Source: Pantoea alfalfae (GTDB lineage: Bacteria; Pseudomonadota; Gammaproteobacteria; Enterobacterales; Enterobacteriaceae). From it: 64,000 nt of DNA. A program made the position numbers and the translations under genes. Location of the stretch: NCBI RefSeq assembly GCF_019880205.1, contig NZ_CP082296.1, positions 62,001 through 126,000 on the forward strand. The letters run 5' to 3'. The notes under the pieces were generated by a model. That model was not told where the DNA came from. It made no database searches and was given only the letters and a program-made list of their open reading frames with translations. Shown piece after piece: positions 1 to 8,902 of the stretch (the first letter of the stretch is position 1; each line of letters opens with the position of its first letter).

Positions 1-71
1 CGGGCCGTCCGGTTTACCGCTATCGCCTGCAGCCGGAGTATCACACCTTACTCAAACAATACTGTCAGTGA
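1..71 (+). CDS. dcuR: DcuR response regulator, C-terminal end (partial)
   Basis: Only the last 22 codons lie in the window, read from position 3 to a TGA at 69-71. The peptide begins GRPVYRYR and ends LLKQYCQ, which closely matches the remembered C-terminus of E. coli DcuR, the response regulator of the DcuS/DcuR C4-dicarboxylate two-component system. The neighbourhood supports this: the next genes are a fumarate reductase, a dicarboxylate carrier and a fumarase. Its stop codon overlaps the 3' end of the convergent apbE gene by 7 nt. The receiver domain and DcuS must lie to the left. Confidence 0.75.
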   Translation, partial: GRPVYRYRLQPEYHTLLKQYCQ

Positions 72-1027
72 ACCAGCCGGTAGTCCGTGTCGAGTAACTG
101 AAACGAAAAGTGACGTTGTGACGAGCAGATTATCTGCCTGTCACGGGTCACAAAGATAGCTTCAATGCCCGGTTTGTCGGTCAGGCAGGCGATGCCCTTT
201 TCAACGCCCAGTCCGTACAGCAGCGTCGTATAGATGTCGCCATCCAGCGAGCGATCGGAAATTACAGTTACACTCAGCAGCTCGTTATCCAGCGGATAAC
301 CGGTCTGTGGATTCAGGATGTGGTGATAACAGACCTCATCCAGCTCGAAGTAGCGCTCATAGATACCGGACGTCACGACCGAGCGGTTGTTCACACCGAT
401 GACACCGATCAGCGCATCGGCCTCACCAAACGGCTTTTTCAGACCGATTGCCCAGCCCGCGGATTCTGGTGGCGCGCCCACCGTCTGAACGTTGCCGCCC
501 AGATTGATCAGCGCACTGCTGACCTGCTGCTGACGCAAAAAAGCCTGGACTACGTCGGCGATATAGCCCTTGGCGATGGCACCCAGGTCAATCTCCATTC
601 CTGGCCGTGCCAGCATCACGCTGCGGGTGGCAGCATCAAGGATAACGTCCTGTGGATTGATCAGCGTCATGCGCGCCTGAAGATCGGCTTCTGACGGAAC
701 GCTGTGGCCCTGAAAGCCAATTTTCCAGCACTTCACCAGCGGACCGATGGCCAGATTAAACAGGCTGTCGGGCAACAGGCTCACCGCATGCGCACAGGCG
801 ATCACATCAAACACGGGCTGACTGACGACCACCGCATGCTCTCCTGCCGCGTGGTTAATCGCCATGACTTCCGACGCCGCGCGATTTACCGTGAAGAGAT
901 TCTCCTGCTGTTTGATCAGGCGAAAAACCTGCCTGGCCAGCGTCTGGTTGTCTTCGAAGAGTTTGAGCAGGATGGGCGAACCCATTAATACAGCGGAATA
1001 AGCATAGACACGCGCATCAGTTAACAT
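65..1027 (-). CDS. apbE: FAD:protein FMN transferase (ApbE family), no export signal
   Basis: A 320-residue ApbE/flavin transferase. Family motifs are visible: DLGAIAKGY, ALINLGGN, the HILNPQTGYP motif and a C-terminal DGDIYTT metal-binding segment. ApbE uses FAD and Mg2+ to attach FMN to a Thr or Ser in a target FMN-binding domain. There is no signal peptide or lipobox, so the protein should be cytosolic, unlike periplasmic ApbE lipoproteins. The target is probably the FMN-binding domain of the gene just upstream, which carries the acceptor motif. I start at the ATG at 1027. An upstream GTG (1060) lies inside an intercistronic hairpin and has no Shine-Dalgarno. Co-transcribed with the fumarate reductase. 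Confidence 0.9.
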   Translation of the reverse strand: MLTDARVYAYSAVLMGSPILLKLFEDNQTLARQVFRLIKQQENLFTVNRAASEVMAINHAAGEHAVVVSQPVFDVIACAHAVSLLPDSLFNLAIGPLVKCWKIGFQGHSVPSEADLQARMTLINPQDVILDAATRSVMLARPGMEIDLGAIAKGYIADVVQAFLRQQQVSSALINLGGNVQTVGAPPESAGWAIGLKKPFGEADALIGVIGVNNRSVVTSGIYERYFELDEVCYHHILNPQTGYPLDNELLSVTVISDRSLDGDIYTTLLYGLGVEKGIACLTDKPGIEAIFVTRDRQIICSSQRHFSFQLLDTDYRLVH

Positions 1028-1053
1028 AGGCGACTCTGCTTTAAAGGGGAAAA

Positions 1054-1080
1054 CCGGCACCCGCAGGATGCGGATGCCGG
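1054..1080. other. Intercistronic hairpin between fumarate reductase and apbE
   Basis: CCGGCA-c-CCGCA pairs with TGCGG-a-TGCCGG around a GGA loop, giving an 11-bp stem with one mismatch. No T-tract follows on the minus strand, so it looks like a stability or processing element within the operon rather than a terminator. Confidence 0.5.
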
Positions 1081-1089
1081 AGACTGCCG

Positions 1090-3870
1090 TTAACGTCGGG
1101 CGTAGGCGGCGGCGTTACCGCCAGCCAGGATACCGAAGATAATGATATCTGCAACGGCGTTACCGCCAATACGGTTCGCGCCATGAATGCCGCCAACCAC
1201 CTCGCCACATGCCCAGGCACCGTTAATCACCTGTTTCTGGCTGTCCAGCACCGCGGTGGTGGTATCAATGGTGACACCGCCCATGGTGTGGTGCACGCCT
1301 GGTGCAACACGAATCGCATAGAATGGCGCTTCGCTCAGCGGATGACGCAGCGCGGTCTGGCGACCAAAGTCTTCGTCTTTCTGCATTATTACGAAGTTAT
1401 TGTAACGTGCCAGCGTCGCTTCCAGCGTGTGATGCTCACTCATGTTGAGTTTCACCGCCAGTTCCGCCACGGTTGGCGCGCTGACCACAAAGCCCTTGGC
1501 GATGTACTCGTCAGCCGCTTTGTTATTCATGCGCACCTGCTCGTCAAACACAATCCAGGCACTCTTCTCTGGCAGGGCAATAATCTGCGCTGAGACTTTG
1601 TCGCGGGTCTCCATCTCGTTGTAGAAACGCTTGCCGGCCTGACTGACCAGGATAGCGCCGCCGCCGCGAATCGATTCAGAGACCAGATAAGACGTGGTCT
1701 GCTCAACAGTCGGGTGAATCTGAATTTCCCCCATATCCACCGTTCCGGCACCAATTTTCTCCAGCATCGCAATACCGCTACCGGTCGCACCTTTGTGGTT
1801 GGTGGTGACAAAGCCATCAAGTTCAGGGCGATATTTCACCACCAGCTCACGGTTCGCACTGAATCCGCCGGTCGCTACAATGACGCTTCTGGCGTTAAGG
1901 ATACGGCTGTCGTTGTATTCATCGACCACTTTCACACCCGTTACAGCACCGTTCTCATAAAGAATTTCTGCAACAGAGGTTTCCAGCAGCACTTCGATGT
2001 TGCGGCTGTTGATATTTTTCACCAGGCCGCTGATCAGGAAGCCACCTACCGCTGAACGGTCAGCCGGACGGTGAGTACGGTCGATGCTCATCCCACCGGT
2101 AATAGTGATGTCATTCAGTTCAATGCCGTGATTCGCCAGCCACTCAATCGCCTCAGGCGCCAGGTCCACAAACTCGCGCAGCAATACCGGGTTGTTTTTG
2201 AACTGGCCGCCTTTGAGCGTCTCCTCGTAGAACAGCTCTTTGCTGTCTTCGATGCCTTTGAGTTTCTGGAAACGGGTTTCGGCGGCGTTCATACCCACAG
2301 ACGCTTTGATGGTATTGCCGCCAATGGTCGGCATCTTCTCGATGATAACCACACGTGCGCCTTCATCGTGCGCCTGAATCGCCGCCGCCAGACCGGCACC
2401 GCCGCTGCCCACAATCACCACATCGTAATTCTGTGGGGCATTAGGGTTACCGCCCTCTTCAATCACATGCTCTTTGCTGGAGGTGGTCAGCGCACGGGAA
2501 ACCGCTTTTTTCAGCGCTTCACTCTGGGTGGTCGCGCCGGTAATTGCATCAACGTGTGGGCTGTTCGCCACCAGAATACGGTTACGCAGGCTTTCAAAGG
2601 TGGTGGTGAAGTCCACATCCAGTGTATCGTCCGGCACCAGCGAGATGTCGGTAATACGGTCGGTATCCAGTGTGACGTTGATTTTCAGCTTCAGCGCTTC
2701 GGCTTCCACTTTCTCCTGATAAACACCCGCTTTGTATTTACGGCCCGATTCGCTCATGTCGCGGATCATCGCGTCGACCAGCGAGAAGCGCCACAGCGGT
2801 TCCGGGATCTGCAGCTCTTCGCGTTTATTGCTGTCGATGTAGAGTTCGAGATGTTCGTTATTGATGATGCGGTCAGCCCAGTTCGGATAGGCGATACAGG
2901 CTTTACCAATGGCCACCAGGTCATAGCCTTTTTCCAGCGCCAGTTCGGCGTCGGCTTTATTCACCACGCCGCCGACACCAATCACCGGCACTTTTGCCAG
3001 CACTGGCGAGCGCATCGCAACGAATTTCTCGATCAGCGGCGTCGGGTCCTGCGTATCGACAATGGACGGGCGCAGCAGCTGGCCGACAGAGAAGTGAACA
3101 TAATCGAGTCCGCGCGCGGCCAGTTTTTCCAGCAGATAGAGGGTGTCGTCAAAGCGGATGCCGGGCACTTCGATCTCTTCTGGCGAGAAGCGATAGCCGA
3201 TGATGAACGAGTTATGGGCGAAGCGCTCCGCCATTTTGTGAGTGATTTCCAGCACTTCCAGTGGGAAGCGCGCGCGGTTATCGCGGCTGCCGCCCCACTT
3301 GTCATCGCGCTGGTTAGAATTCGGAGAATAGAACTGCTGAATCAGATAGGTGTTCGCACCATGAATTTCGACGCCGTCGAAACCGGCCTTAATAGCACGG
3401 TTCACCGCATCACCAAATTTGGTGATCATGGTTTCGACTTCTTCAGCGCTCAGCGCCAGCGGTTGAGTGGCACCTTCGCGTGGTGCGGCAATGGCGCTCG
3501 GCGCAACCGGTGTTTTCCCGCCGATGAGTTCCGGCTCGACCATGCGGCCACCGTGATAGATCTGCAGAATGGCCGTGGAGCCTTCCGATTTAATCGCGTC
3601 CGCGATGCGTTTCAGACCAGGAATTTTGTTGTCACTGTCGATAGCAATGGCACCCGGAAACGCCGGGCCGCGGTTATCAATAAAGCAGCACTCAACGATC
3701 ACAGTTCCGATGCTGCCTGCACGTGCGCGGTAATACTCGACCAGTTCGCTGGTGACCGTTCCGTCATAAAAACCGGTACAGGTGGTCATGGGGGCCATCA
3801 CCAGTCGGTTTTTTAACACAGCGCCGCCAGGCAGGGTAAGTGGATTAAGGATGGGGGTGAGAGATTTCAT
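1090..3870 (-). CDS. Soluble NADH:fumarate reductase, OYE-like + FMN-binding + FAD-binding domains
   Basis: A 926-residue three-domain flavoprotein. Residues ~1-365 are an Old Yellow Enzyme type TIM barrel (HGGRMVEPE, then the WGGSRDNRARFPLEV signature). Residues ~380-465 are an FMN-binding domain with the ApbE acceptor motif DAITGATT (Thr ~448 is the expected FMN site). Residues ~482-926 are a fumarate reductase/succinate dehydrogenase flavoprotein domain starting with VVIVGSGGAG and ending with HHTMGGV and ANRIGGNA. This architecture matches the cytoplasmic NADH:fumarate reductase described in Klebsiella, which takes electrons from NADH at the OYE domain. No signal peptide is present. The ATG at 3870 is chosen because GGAG lies 8 nt upstream; a TTG at 3885 is less likely. 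Followed by apbE; divergent from a dicarboxylate carrier. Confidence 0.9.
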   Translation of the reverse strand: MKSLTPILNPLTLPGGAVLKNRLVMAPMTTCTGFYDGTVTSELVEYYRARAGSIGTVIVECCFIDNRGPAFPGAIAIDSDNKIPGLKRIADAIKSEGSTAILQIYHGGRMVEPELIGGKTPVAPSAIAAPREGATQPLALSAEEVETMITKFGDAVNRAIKAGFDGVEIHGANTYLIQQFYSPNSNQRDDKWGGSRDNRARFPLEVLEITHKMAERFAHNSFIIGYRFSPEEIEVPGIRFDDTLYLLEKLAARGLDYVHFSVGQLLRPSIVDTQDPTPLIEKFVAMRSPVLAKVPVIGVGGVVNKADAELALEKGYDLVAIGKACIAYPNWADRIINNEHLELYIDSNKREELQIPEPLWRFSLVDAMIRDMSESGRKYKAGVYQEKVEAEALKLKINVTLDTDRITDISLVPDDTLDVDFTTTFESLRNRILVANSPHVDAITGATTQSEALKKAVSRALTTSSKEHVIEEGGNPNAPQNYDVVIVGSGGAGLAAAIQAHDEGARVVIIEKMPTIGGNTIKASVGMNAAETRFQKLKGIEDSKELFYEETLKGGQFKNNPVLLREFVDLAPEAIEWLANHGIELNDITITGGMSIDRTHRPADRSAVGGFLISGLVKNINSRNIEVLLETSVAEILYENGAVTGVKVVDEYNDSRILNARSVIVATGGFSANRELVVKYRPELDGFVTTNHKGATGSGIAMLEKIGAGTVDMGEIQIHPTVEQTTSYLVSESIRGGGAILVSQAGKRFYNEMETRDKVSAQIIALPEKSAWIVFDEQVRMNNKAADEYIAKGFVVSAPTVAELAVKLNMSEHHTLEATLARYNNFVIMQKDEDFGRQTALRHPLSEAPFYAIRVAPGVHHTMGGVTIDTTTAVLDSQKQVINGAWACGEVVGGIHGANRIGGNAVADIIIFGILAGGNAAAYARR

Positions 3871-4460
3871 TGCGATAAACTCCAAGATTTAAAAGTCTGG
3901 AAATTTTTTAGCGGACGCAAATTATCGCTTTATTAAGTGGTCCGATGTCATGCGTCTAATATACCCTTATCTTTTCTTTCATAAGTGATAAATTTACTTT
4001 TTTAACTTTTAAACGATTCAGAGTTTTTATTTGCTGAATTCAGGAAGTGTAGTTATATTAATTGTTAACCATGGGTAACTAAAAATCAACCATTGATTTA
4101 CATAAACAATTTAACCTTTATGATCATAGTGTTAAGATGAATGGGTCGACCGGGACCTTCCCAGGATTTGTCGATCAGCTTCACAAAACTGTCAGAATGT
4201 CGATGTCAAAAATATAAATAAAAAATAAATGTTAAAAACGGGGGAATAATGAATAAATTTCTTTGATCTGGATCAAAATCTATATTTGCAAAAATCGCAT
4301 CATATTTACATGGATTTAAAAATGCTGCTCAATAGTCCAGCAGCAGATTGATAAAATCATTGCATCGCGGTTTATTCACACTATTAAGAATAAATAAGAA
4401 AGTCATCAGTGAAGGTCCGGGGCGCAAATCGCATTCTTCTCAACGTGCAGATAAAATACT
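3871..4460. promoter_or_regulatory. Long divergent promoter region, fumarate reductase / dicarboxylate carrier
   Basis: About 590 bp of AT-rich sequence with no credible gene. It holds the FNR box listed separately and a near-palindrome at 4064-4079 (GTTAACCATGGGTAAC) that contains ATGGGTA, the complement-orientation NarL/NarP heptamer. Only one heptamer fits, so NarL/P control is weakly supported. DcuR may also act here, given the adjacent dcuR, but I could not pick out a DcuR site. Confidence 0.6.
4263..4276. promoter_or_regulatory. FNR box, perfect consensus
   Basis: TTGAT-CTGG-ATCAA matches the FNR consensus TTGAT-N4-ATCAA exactly. Its centre (4269.5) lies about 41 bp upstream of the start point expected from a CATCAT/CATATT -10-like element at 4298-4306, the class II activator position for the rightward carrier gene. 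It may also serve the leftward fumarate reductase gene. Confidence 0.75.
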
Positions 4461-5969
4461 ATGAAACCACTCTCAGCTGTAACTGAACCCCCTAAAGCTG
4501 CCCCTGCGGCGGCGGGTAAAAAGAAAGCTATCATGCTGGCTCTGCCAGTCATCGTTGCTGTGTTGCTGTTGCTGGTGCCAACACCGGCCGGTCTCGAACC
4601 CTATGCCTGGCACTTCTTCGCCATCTTTGTCGGCGTGATTGTCGGATTGATCTTTGAGCCGCTGCCCGGTGCCGTTATCGGCCTGACCGGCGTCGTGGCC
4701 ATCGCGCTGTTCAGTCAGTTTGTCCTCTTCAGCCCGGAGGAACTGGCTAACCCGAAATTCAAAGTCGCCAGTGAGTCCTTTAAGTGGGCGGTCAGCGGTT
4801 TCGGTAACTCCACGGTCTGGCTCATCTTCGGTGCCTTTATGTTCGCCGCCGGGTATGACAAGACGCAGTTTGGTCGTCGTCTGGCCCTGATTCTGGTGAA
4901 ATATCTGGGTCGCCGCAGCCTGACGCTGGGCTATGCCATTACCTTCGCTGACCTGCTTCTGGCACCGTTTACCCCCTCAAACACCGCGCGCAGTGGCGGT
5001 ACTATCTATCCGATTATTGCTAACCTGCCTCCGCTTTACGGCTCTAAACCCAACGACCCGAGCGCCCGTAAGATCGGTTCGTATCTGATGTGGGTCGCGA
5101 TCACCGCAGCCTGTATCACCAGTTCGATGTTCCTCTCAGCGCTGGCACCTAACCTGCTGGCACTGGCGCTGGTGAAAAGCATCATCGGTTTTGATATCTC
5201 ATGGGGTATGTGGTTCCTGGCCTTCCTGCCGCTGGGCGTGCTGCTGATTCTGACCATGCCGCTGCTGGCTTACTGGTTCTATCCGCCAGAAGTCAAAATC
5301 AATGATGAAGTGCCGAAATGGGCTATCGCTGAACTGGAGAAACTGGGCCGCCTGACACGCAATGAAATCCTGCTGCTGGTGTTTGTGGTCTGTGCCCTGC
5401 TGATGTGGATCTTCGCCACCTCGTGGATTGAACCTGCGATGGCTGCGCTGCTGGTGGTGGTACTGATGCTGTGGACCGGCGTCCTGAACTGGAACGACAT
5501 TACCAGCAACAAGCCGGCCTGGAATACATTCGCCTGGTTCGCAACGCTGGTGGCGCTGGCTGATGGCCTGGCCCGCGTCGGCTTCATCGCCTGGCTAGGT
5601 AAAGAGGGAGGCATGCTGCTGCAGGGCTATGACCCACAGATTTCAGCCGTGGTGCTATTAATCGCCTTCTTCCTGCTCCACTACCTGTTTGCCAGTACCA
5701 CGGCACATACTACTGCCCTGTTACCGGCCATGCTGACCATTGCAGCGTCAATCCCGGGCATCAATATGCCAGTCTTCTGCCTGATGCTGTGTACCTCTCT
5801 GGGTGTGATGGGCATCATCACGCCCTACGGTACTGGCCCAAGCCCGATTTATTACGGCAGCGGTTATCTGCCGACAAAAGATTACTGGCGTCTGGGTACC
5901 ATCTTCGGTGCCATCTTCCTGGTCTCTATGATGGTGATTGCTTATCCGTGGATGGTGTGGATGTTCTGA
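4461..5969 (+). CDS. DASS/CitT-family C4-dicarboxylate transporter
   Basis: A 502-residue inner-membrane carrier with 11 or more hydrophobic segments. The two family repeat motifs are visible: SNTARSGGT (~171-179) and TPYGTGPSP (~454-462). These resemble the SNT-type substrate and cation motifs of the divalent anion:Na+ symporter family, most like the CitT/TtdT antiporter branch (citrate or tartrate exchanged for succinate). The substrate cannot be read from sequence. A C4-dicarboxylate such as fumarate, malate or tartrate exchanged for succinate is inferred from the neighbours: fumarase downstream, fumarate reductase divergent, dcuR nearby. Expression is probably anaerobic through the FNR box ~190 bp upstream. 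Confidence 0.85.
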   Translation: MKPLSAVTEPPKAAPAAAGKKKAIMLALPVIVAVLLLLVPTPAGLEPYAWHFFAIFVGVIVGLIFEPLPGAVIGLTGVVAIALFSQFVLFSPEELANPKFKVASESFKWAVSGFGNSTVWLIFGAFMFAAGYDKTQFGRRLALILVKYLGRRSLTLGYAITFADLLLAPFTPSNTARSGGTIYPIIANLPPLYGSKPNDPSARKIGSYLMWVAITAACITSSMFLSALAPNLLALALVKSIIGFDISWGMWFLAFLPLGVLLILTMPLLAYWFYPPEVKINDEVPKWAIAELEKLGRLTRNEILLLVFVVCALLMWIFATSWIEPAMAALLVVVLMLWTGVLNWNDITSNKPAWNTFAWFATLVALADGLARVGFIAWLGKEGGMLLQGYDPQISAVVLLIAFFLLHYLFASTTAHTTALLPAMLTIAASIPGINMPVFCLMLCTSLGVMGIITPYGTGPSPIYYGSGYLPTKDYWRLGTIFGAIFLVSMMVIAYPWMVWMF

Positions 5970-6015
5970 CGGATACAACATGCAGATCAACGCGTTATAA
6001 GATACCATTCCTTCA

Positions 6016-6043
6016 CTTCCCCGCTGCACCCGCAGCGGGGAAG
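6016..6043. other. Intercistronic hairpin, carrier / fumarase
   Basis: A perfect 12-bp stem, CTTCCCCGCTGC paired with GCAGCGGGGAAG, with loop ACCC. No T-run follows, so full termination is unlikely. It could be an attenuator or an mRNA 3'-end stabiliser between the transporter and fumarase messages. Confidence 0.5.
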
Positions 6044-6125
6044 CATAATAAACAATGAATTCGCCTATGATGTTGCGCCCCGCAGCCTGCCCGCGGAGGT
6101 TCAGCCGGTCATTAAGTGAGAAAAA

Positions 6126-7772
6126 ATGTCGAACAAACCTTTTGTCTATCAGAACCCTTTTCCGCTGTCCCACGAAGATACTGAATACTACTTGCTGACT
6201 CGGGAGCATGTCTCGGTCGCCGAGTTTGAGGGTCAGGAGATCCTTAAAGTCGACCCGCAGGCGCTGACATTGCTGAGCCAGCAGGCGTTCCACGACGCCT
6301 CTTTCATGCTGCGTCCGGCCCACCAGCAGCAGGTGGCTTCTATCCTTAATGACCCGGAAGCCAGCGACAATGACAAATATGTCGCCCTGCAGTTTTTAAG
6401 AAACTCTGAAATTGCCGCCAAAGGCGTGCTGCCGACCTGTCAGGATACCGGCACCGCGATCATCATGGGCAAAAAGGGCCAGCGCGTCTGGACCGGCGGT
6501 GGCGACGAGGCCGCGCTGTCACAGGGTATCTACAACACCTACATCGAAGATAACCTGCGCTATTCACAGAATGCCGCGCTGGATATGTACAAAGAGGTGA
6601 ACACCGGCACTAACCTGCCGGCGCAGATCGACCTCTACAGCGTCGATGGCGATGAGTATAAATTCCTCTGTATCGCCAAAGGTGGCGGCTCCGCTAACAA
6701 AACCTATCTCTATCAGGAAACCAAAGCGCTGCTGAGCCCCGGCAAGCTGAAAAATTACCTGGTGGATAAGATGCGTACCCTCGGCACCGCAGCCTGCCCG
6801 CCTTACCATATTGCGTTTGTTATCGGCGGCACCTCGGCTGAAAGCACCCTGAAAACCGTTAAGCTCGCCTCGACGCACTATTACGACGGCTTACCGACTG
6901 AAGGCAACGAGCACGGTCAGGCTTTCCGTGACGTTCAGCTTGAGCAGGAGCTGCTGGAAGCGGCGCAGCAGCTCGGCCTTGGCGCGCAGTTTGGCGGCAA
7001 ATATTTCGCGCACGACATCCGCGTGGTGCGTCTGCCGCGTCACGGCGCGTCATGCCCGATCGGCATGGGCGTCTCCTGCTCGGCTGACCGTAATATTAAA
7101 GCGAAGATTAACCGCGAAGGTATCTGGATTGAGAAGCTGGAAGCCAACCCAGGTCGCCTGATCCCGGAAGCGCTGCGTCAGCAGGGTGAAGGTGAGGTGT
7201 TGCAGGTTGATCTTAACCGTCCAATGGAGCAGATTCTGGCGCAGCTTTCTGCGTATCCGGTCTCTACCCGCCTGTCACTGACCGGCACCATTATCGTGGC
7301 GCGTGACATTGCTCATGCCAAACTCAAAGAGCGCATCGATAACGGCGAAGGATTACCGCAGTACATCAAGGATCATCCGGTCTATTACGCCGGTCCGGCC
7401 AAAACGCCCGAAGGTTATGCGTCTGGTTCACTCGGCCCGACCACCGCAGGCCGCATGGACTCCTACGTCGATCTGCTGCAGGCTCACGGCGGCAGCAAAA
7501 TCATGCTGGCAAAAGGCAACCGCAGCCAGCAGGTGACGGATGCCTGTCATAAACATGGCGGCTTCTATCTGGGCAGCATCGGTGGCCCGGCCGCGGTGCT
7601 GGCGCAGCAGAGCATCAAAAGTCTGGAATGCGTGGAGTATCCGGAGCTGGGAATGGAAGCGATCTGGAAAATCGAGGTGGAGAACTTCCCTGCCTTTATC
7701 CTGGTCGATGACAAAGGTAACGACTTCTTCCAGCACATTGAGCGCGCGCACTGCGCGAAATGCGTGAAGTAA
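6126..7772 (+). CDS. fumA: Fumarate hydratase, class I (iron-sulfur)
   Basis: A 548-residue class I fumarase, nearly collinear with E. coli FumA/FumB, which are of the same length. It interconverts malate and fumarate with an oxygen-labile [4Fe-4S] cluster. Cys105 in [12 protein letters not shown] and later cysteines in TAACPPYH and GASCPIGMG are the expected cluster ligands. FumA and FumB cannot be separated by sequence alone. The setting, downstream of an FNR-linked dicarboxylate carrier and near fumarate reductase, suggests the anaerobic FumB role. Starts at ATG 6126, 156 bp after the carrier, and ends just before a strong terminator. Confidence 0.95.
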   Translation: MSNKPFVYQNPFPLSHEDTEYYLLTREHVSVAEFEGQEILKVDPQALTLLSQQAFHDASFMLRPAHQQQVASILNDPEASDNDKYVALQFLRNSEIAAKGVLPTCQDTGTAIIMGKKGQRVWTGGGDEAALSQGIYNTYIEDNLRYSQNAALDMYKEVNTGTNLPAQIDLYSVDGDEYKFLCIAKGGGSANKTYLYQETKALLSPGKLKNYLVDKMRTLGTAACPPYHIAFVIGGTSAESTLKTVKLASTHYYDGLPTEGNEHGQAFRDVQLEQELLEAAQQLGLGAQFGGKYFAHDIRVVRLPRHGASCPIGMGVSCSADRNIKAKINREGIWIEKLEANPGRLIPEALRQQGEGEVLQVDLNRPMEQILAQLSAYPVSTRLSLTGTIIVARDIAHAKLKERIDNGEGLPQYIKDHPVYYAGPAKTPEGYASGSLGPTTAGRMDSYVDLLQAHGGSKIMLAKGNRSQQVTDACHKHGGFYLGSIGGPAAVLAQQSIKSLECVEYPELGMEAIWKIEVENFPAFILVDDKGNDFFQHIERAHCAKCVK

Positions 7773-7790
7773 AAGCTGCGTCAGATAAGA

Positions 7791-7816
7791 AAAAAGCCCC
7801 GGTCTCGGGGCTTTTT
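7791..7816 (+). terminator. Rho-independent terminator after fumarase
   Basis: AAAAAAGCCCCG-gtct-CGGGGCTTTTTT: a GC-rich stem with an A-tract before and a T-tract after, placed ~20 bp past the fumarase stop codon. It can work in both directions. Confidence 0.9.
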
Positions 7817-7980
7817 TGTGATGCGGACTGACAGATTTAAGGAGCGGATGGCTGTAAGAGTAAGCATGCGCAGGGAACGGAATCCCGACTCAATATAAAT
7901 CCAGCAGCAACTTTTTAGCCCGGCGCATAGCGACAATGAAAGCAGCATAAATCTGACAGCAACACCTTAGCTTAACGCGC

Positions 7981-8084
7981 AGGAAACACGGTCAGAGGAG
8001 GAAAGCGTCCCGCGCCAGGACGGCGCGGGCCGAGCGTGCCATGGATGGCGGCTTTTGCGTCTTTCCGATCTGACCGCGTTTCCT
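7981..8084. repeat. Structured intergenic inverted-repeat element (~104 bp)
   Basis: In the 340-bp gap between fumA and the next gene, 7981-8005 (AGGAAACACGGTCAGA...GGAAAG) is the inverse of 8061-8084 (CTTTCC...TCTGACCGCGTTTCCT). Inside are a perfect 8-bp hairpin (CCCGCGCC at 8009-8016 with GGCGCGGG at 8022-8029) and a smaller GCC-ATGGAT-GGC stem at 8038-8049. The layout is like ERIC or BOX-type enterobacterial repeats but is not the ERIC sequence I know. No protein is encoded. The rest of 7817-8156 shows nothing else. Confidence 0.55.
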
Positions 8085-8156
8085 GAGCAGCCTCGATCAA
8101 AGCGCTAACCCAGCCCTACCTTCCCAGGTAAACTAAAGCGCCGCTATCGGACCCTG

Positions 8157-8813
8157 TTAACCGCGCTGCAACCGCTGCAACGCCATATCGATCTGCACCT
8201 CACCTTTGGTGAGTTCGATAATCTGATACTTAATCGCCGGATTCTCAATCAGACCGACCAGCGTCGCTGCCACATCTTCGCGCGGGATCTCACCATAGGG
8301 GATCGCCAGATCTGCATGCACCCGACCCGTACCAGCCTCATCGGTCAGCGTGCCAGGCCGCAGGATCACCCACTCCAGCTTGCTCGCCACCAGTTCCACA
8401 TCCGCCAGGCGTTTCACCCGCATATAGTTCTCAAATCCCTCAGACGGCGTTTTACCGCGGCCCGCATCCGGAAAAGCGGATACCAGCATAAAGCGCGACA
8501 CGCCAGCCTGCTCTGCGGCGGCGACTGCCAGCTTCAGCCCTTCACCGTCAATGGCATTGGTCAGCGCGATACCGGCACCGCCCGCACCCGCTGTAAAGAC
8601 CGCCACGTCGTGACCGGCCATCAGCTCTGCCAGCGCCGTCACGCTCAGCTGCTGAATATCGCCCGCGACAGGCTTAGCGCCTGCGGCCTGCAGGGACTCA
8701 GCCTGTTCCGGCTTGCGGTGCATTGCCGTGACAGTGTGGCCTTTGTTGCTCAGCTGACGGGTCAGCTTTTGGCCAACCTTACCTGCCGCCCCGATAATGA
8801 AACATGTCGCCAT
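8157..8813 (-). CDS. NAD(P)-binding atypical SDR (NmrA/YwnB-like)
   Basis: A 218-residue single-domain Rossmann protein. The N-terminus ATCFIIGAAGKVGQKL carries the GxxGxxG dinucleotide motif, and the middle segments (VAGDIQQL, FTAGAGGAG, FMLVSAFP, WVILRPGTLTDE) fit atypical short-chain dehydrogenases of the NAD(P)H-binding YwnB/BVR-B type. These often lack the classical catalytic YxxxK, and none is seen here. The substrate is unknown. The ATG at 8813 has GGAGGAG eight nt upstream; a GTG at 8834 is less likely. It is co-directional with the SDR at 8903-9970, about 90 bp apart. Confidence 0.8.
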   Translation of the reverse strand: MATCFIIGAAGKVGQKLTRQLSNKGHTVTAMHRKPEQAESLQAAGAKPVAGDIQQLSVTALAELMAGHDVAVFTAGAGGAGIALTNAIDGEGLKLAVAAAEQAGVSRFMLVSAFPDAGRGKTPSEGFENYMRVKRLADVELVASKLEWVILRPGTLTDEAGTGRVHADLAIPYGEIPREDVAATLVGLIENPAIKYQIIELTKGEVQIDMALQRLQRG

Positions 8814-8902
8814 AGGATTCACTCCTCCATTCACTGATTAGGTGTCAGAGTATAGCTATCTGCCAGAAACGAAACAGGCGCCTGATGCGGCGCCTGCTGG
8901 GT

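Noticed and set aside
2071..3816. 581-codon plus-strand open frame opposite the fumarate reductase gene
   Set aside because: It is the antisense shadow of a GC-rich, clearly conserved flavoprotein gene and its translation has no family-like pattern (His/Arg-rich).
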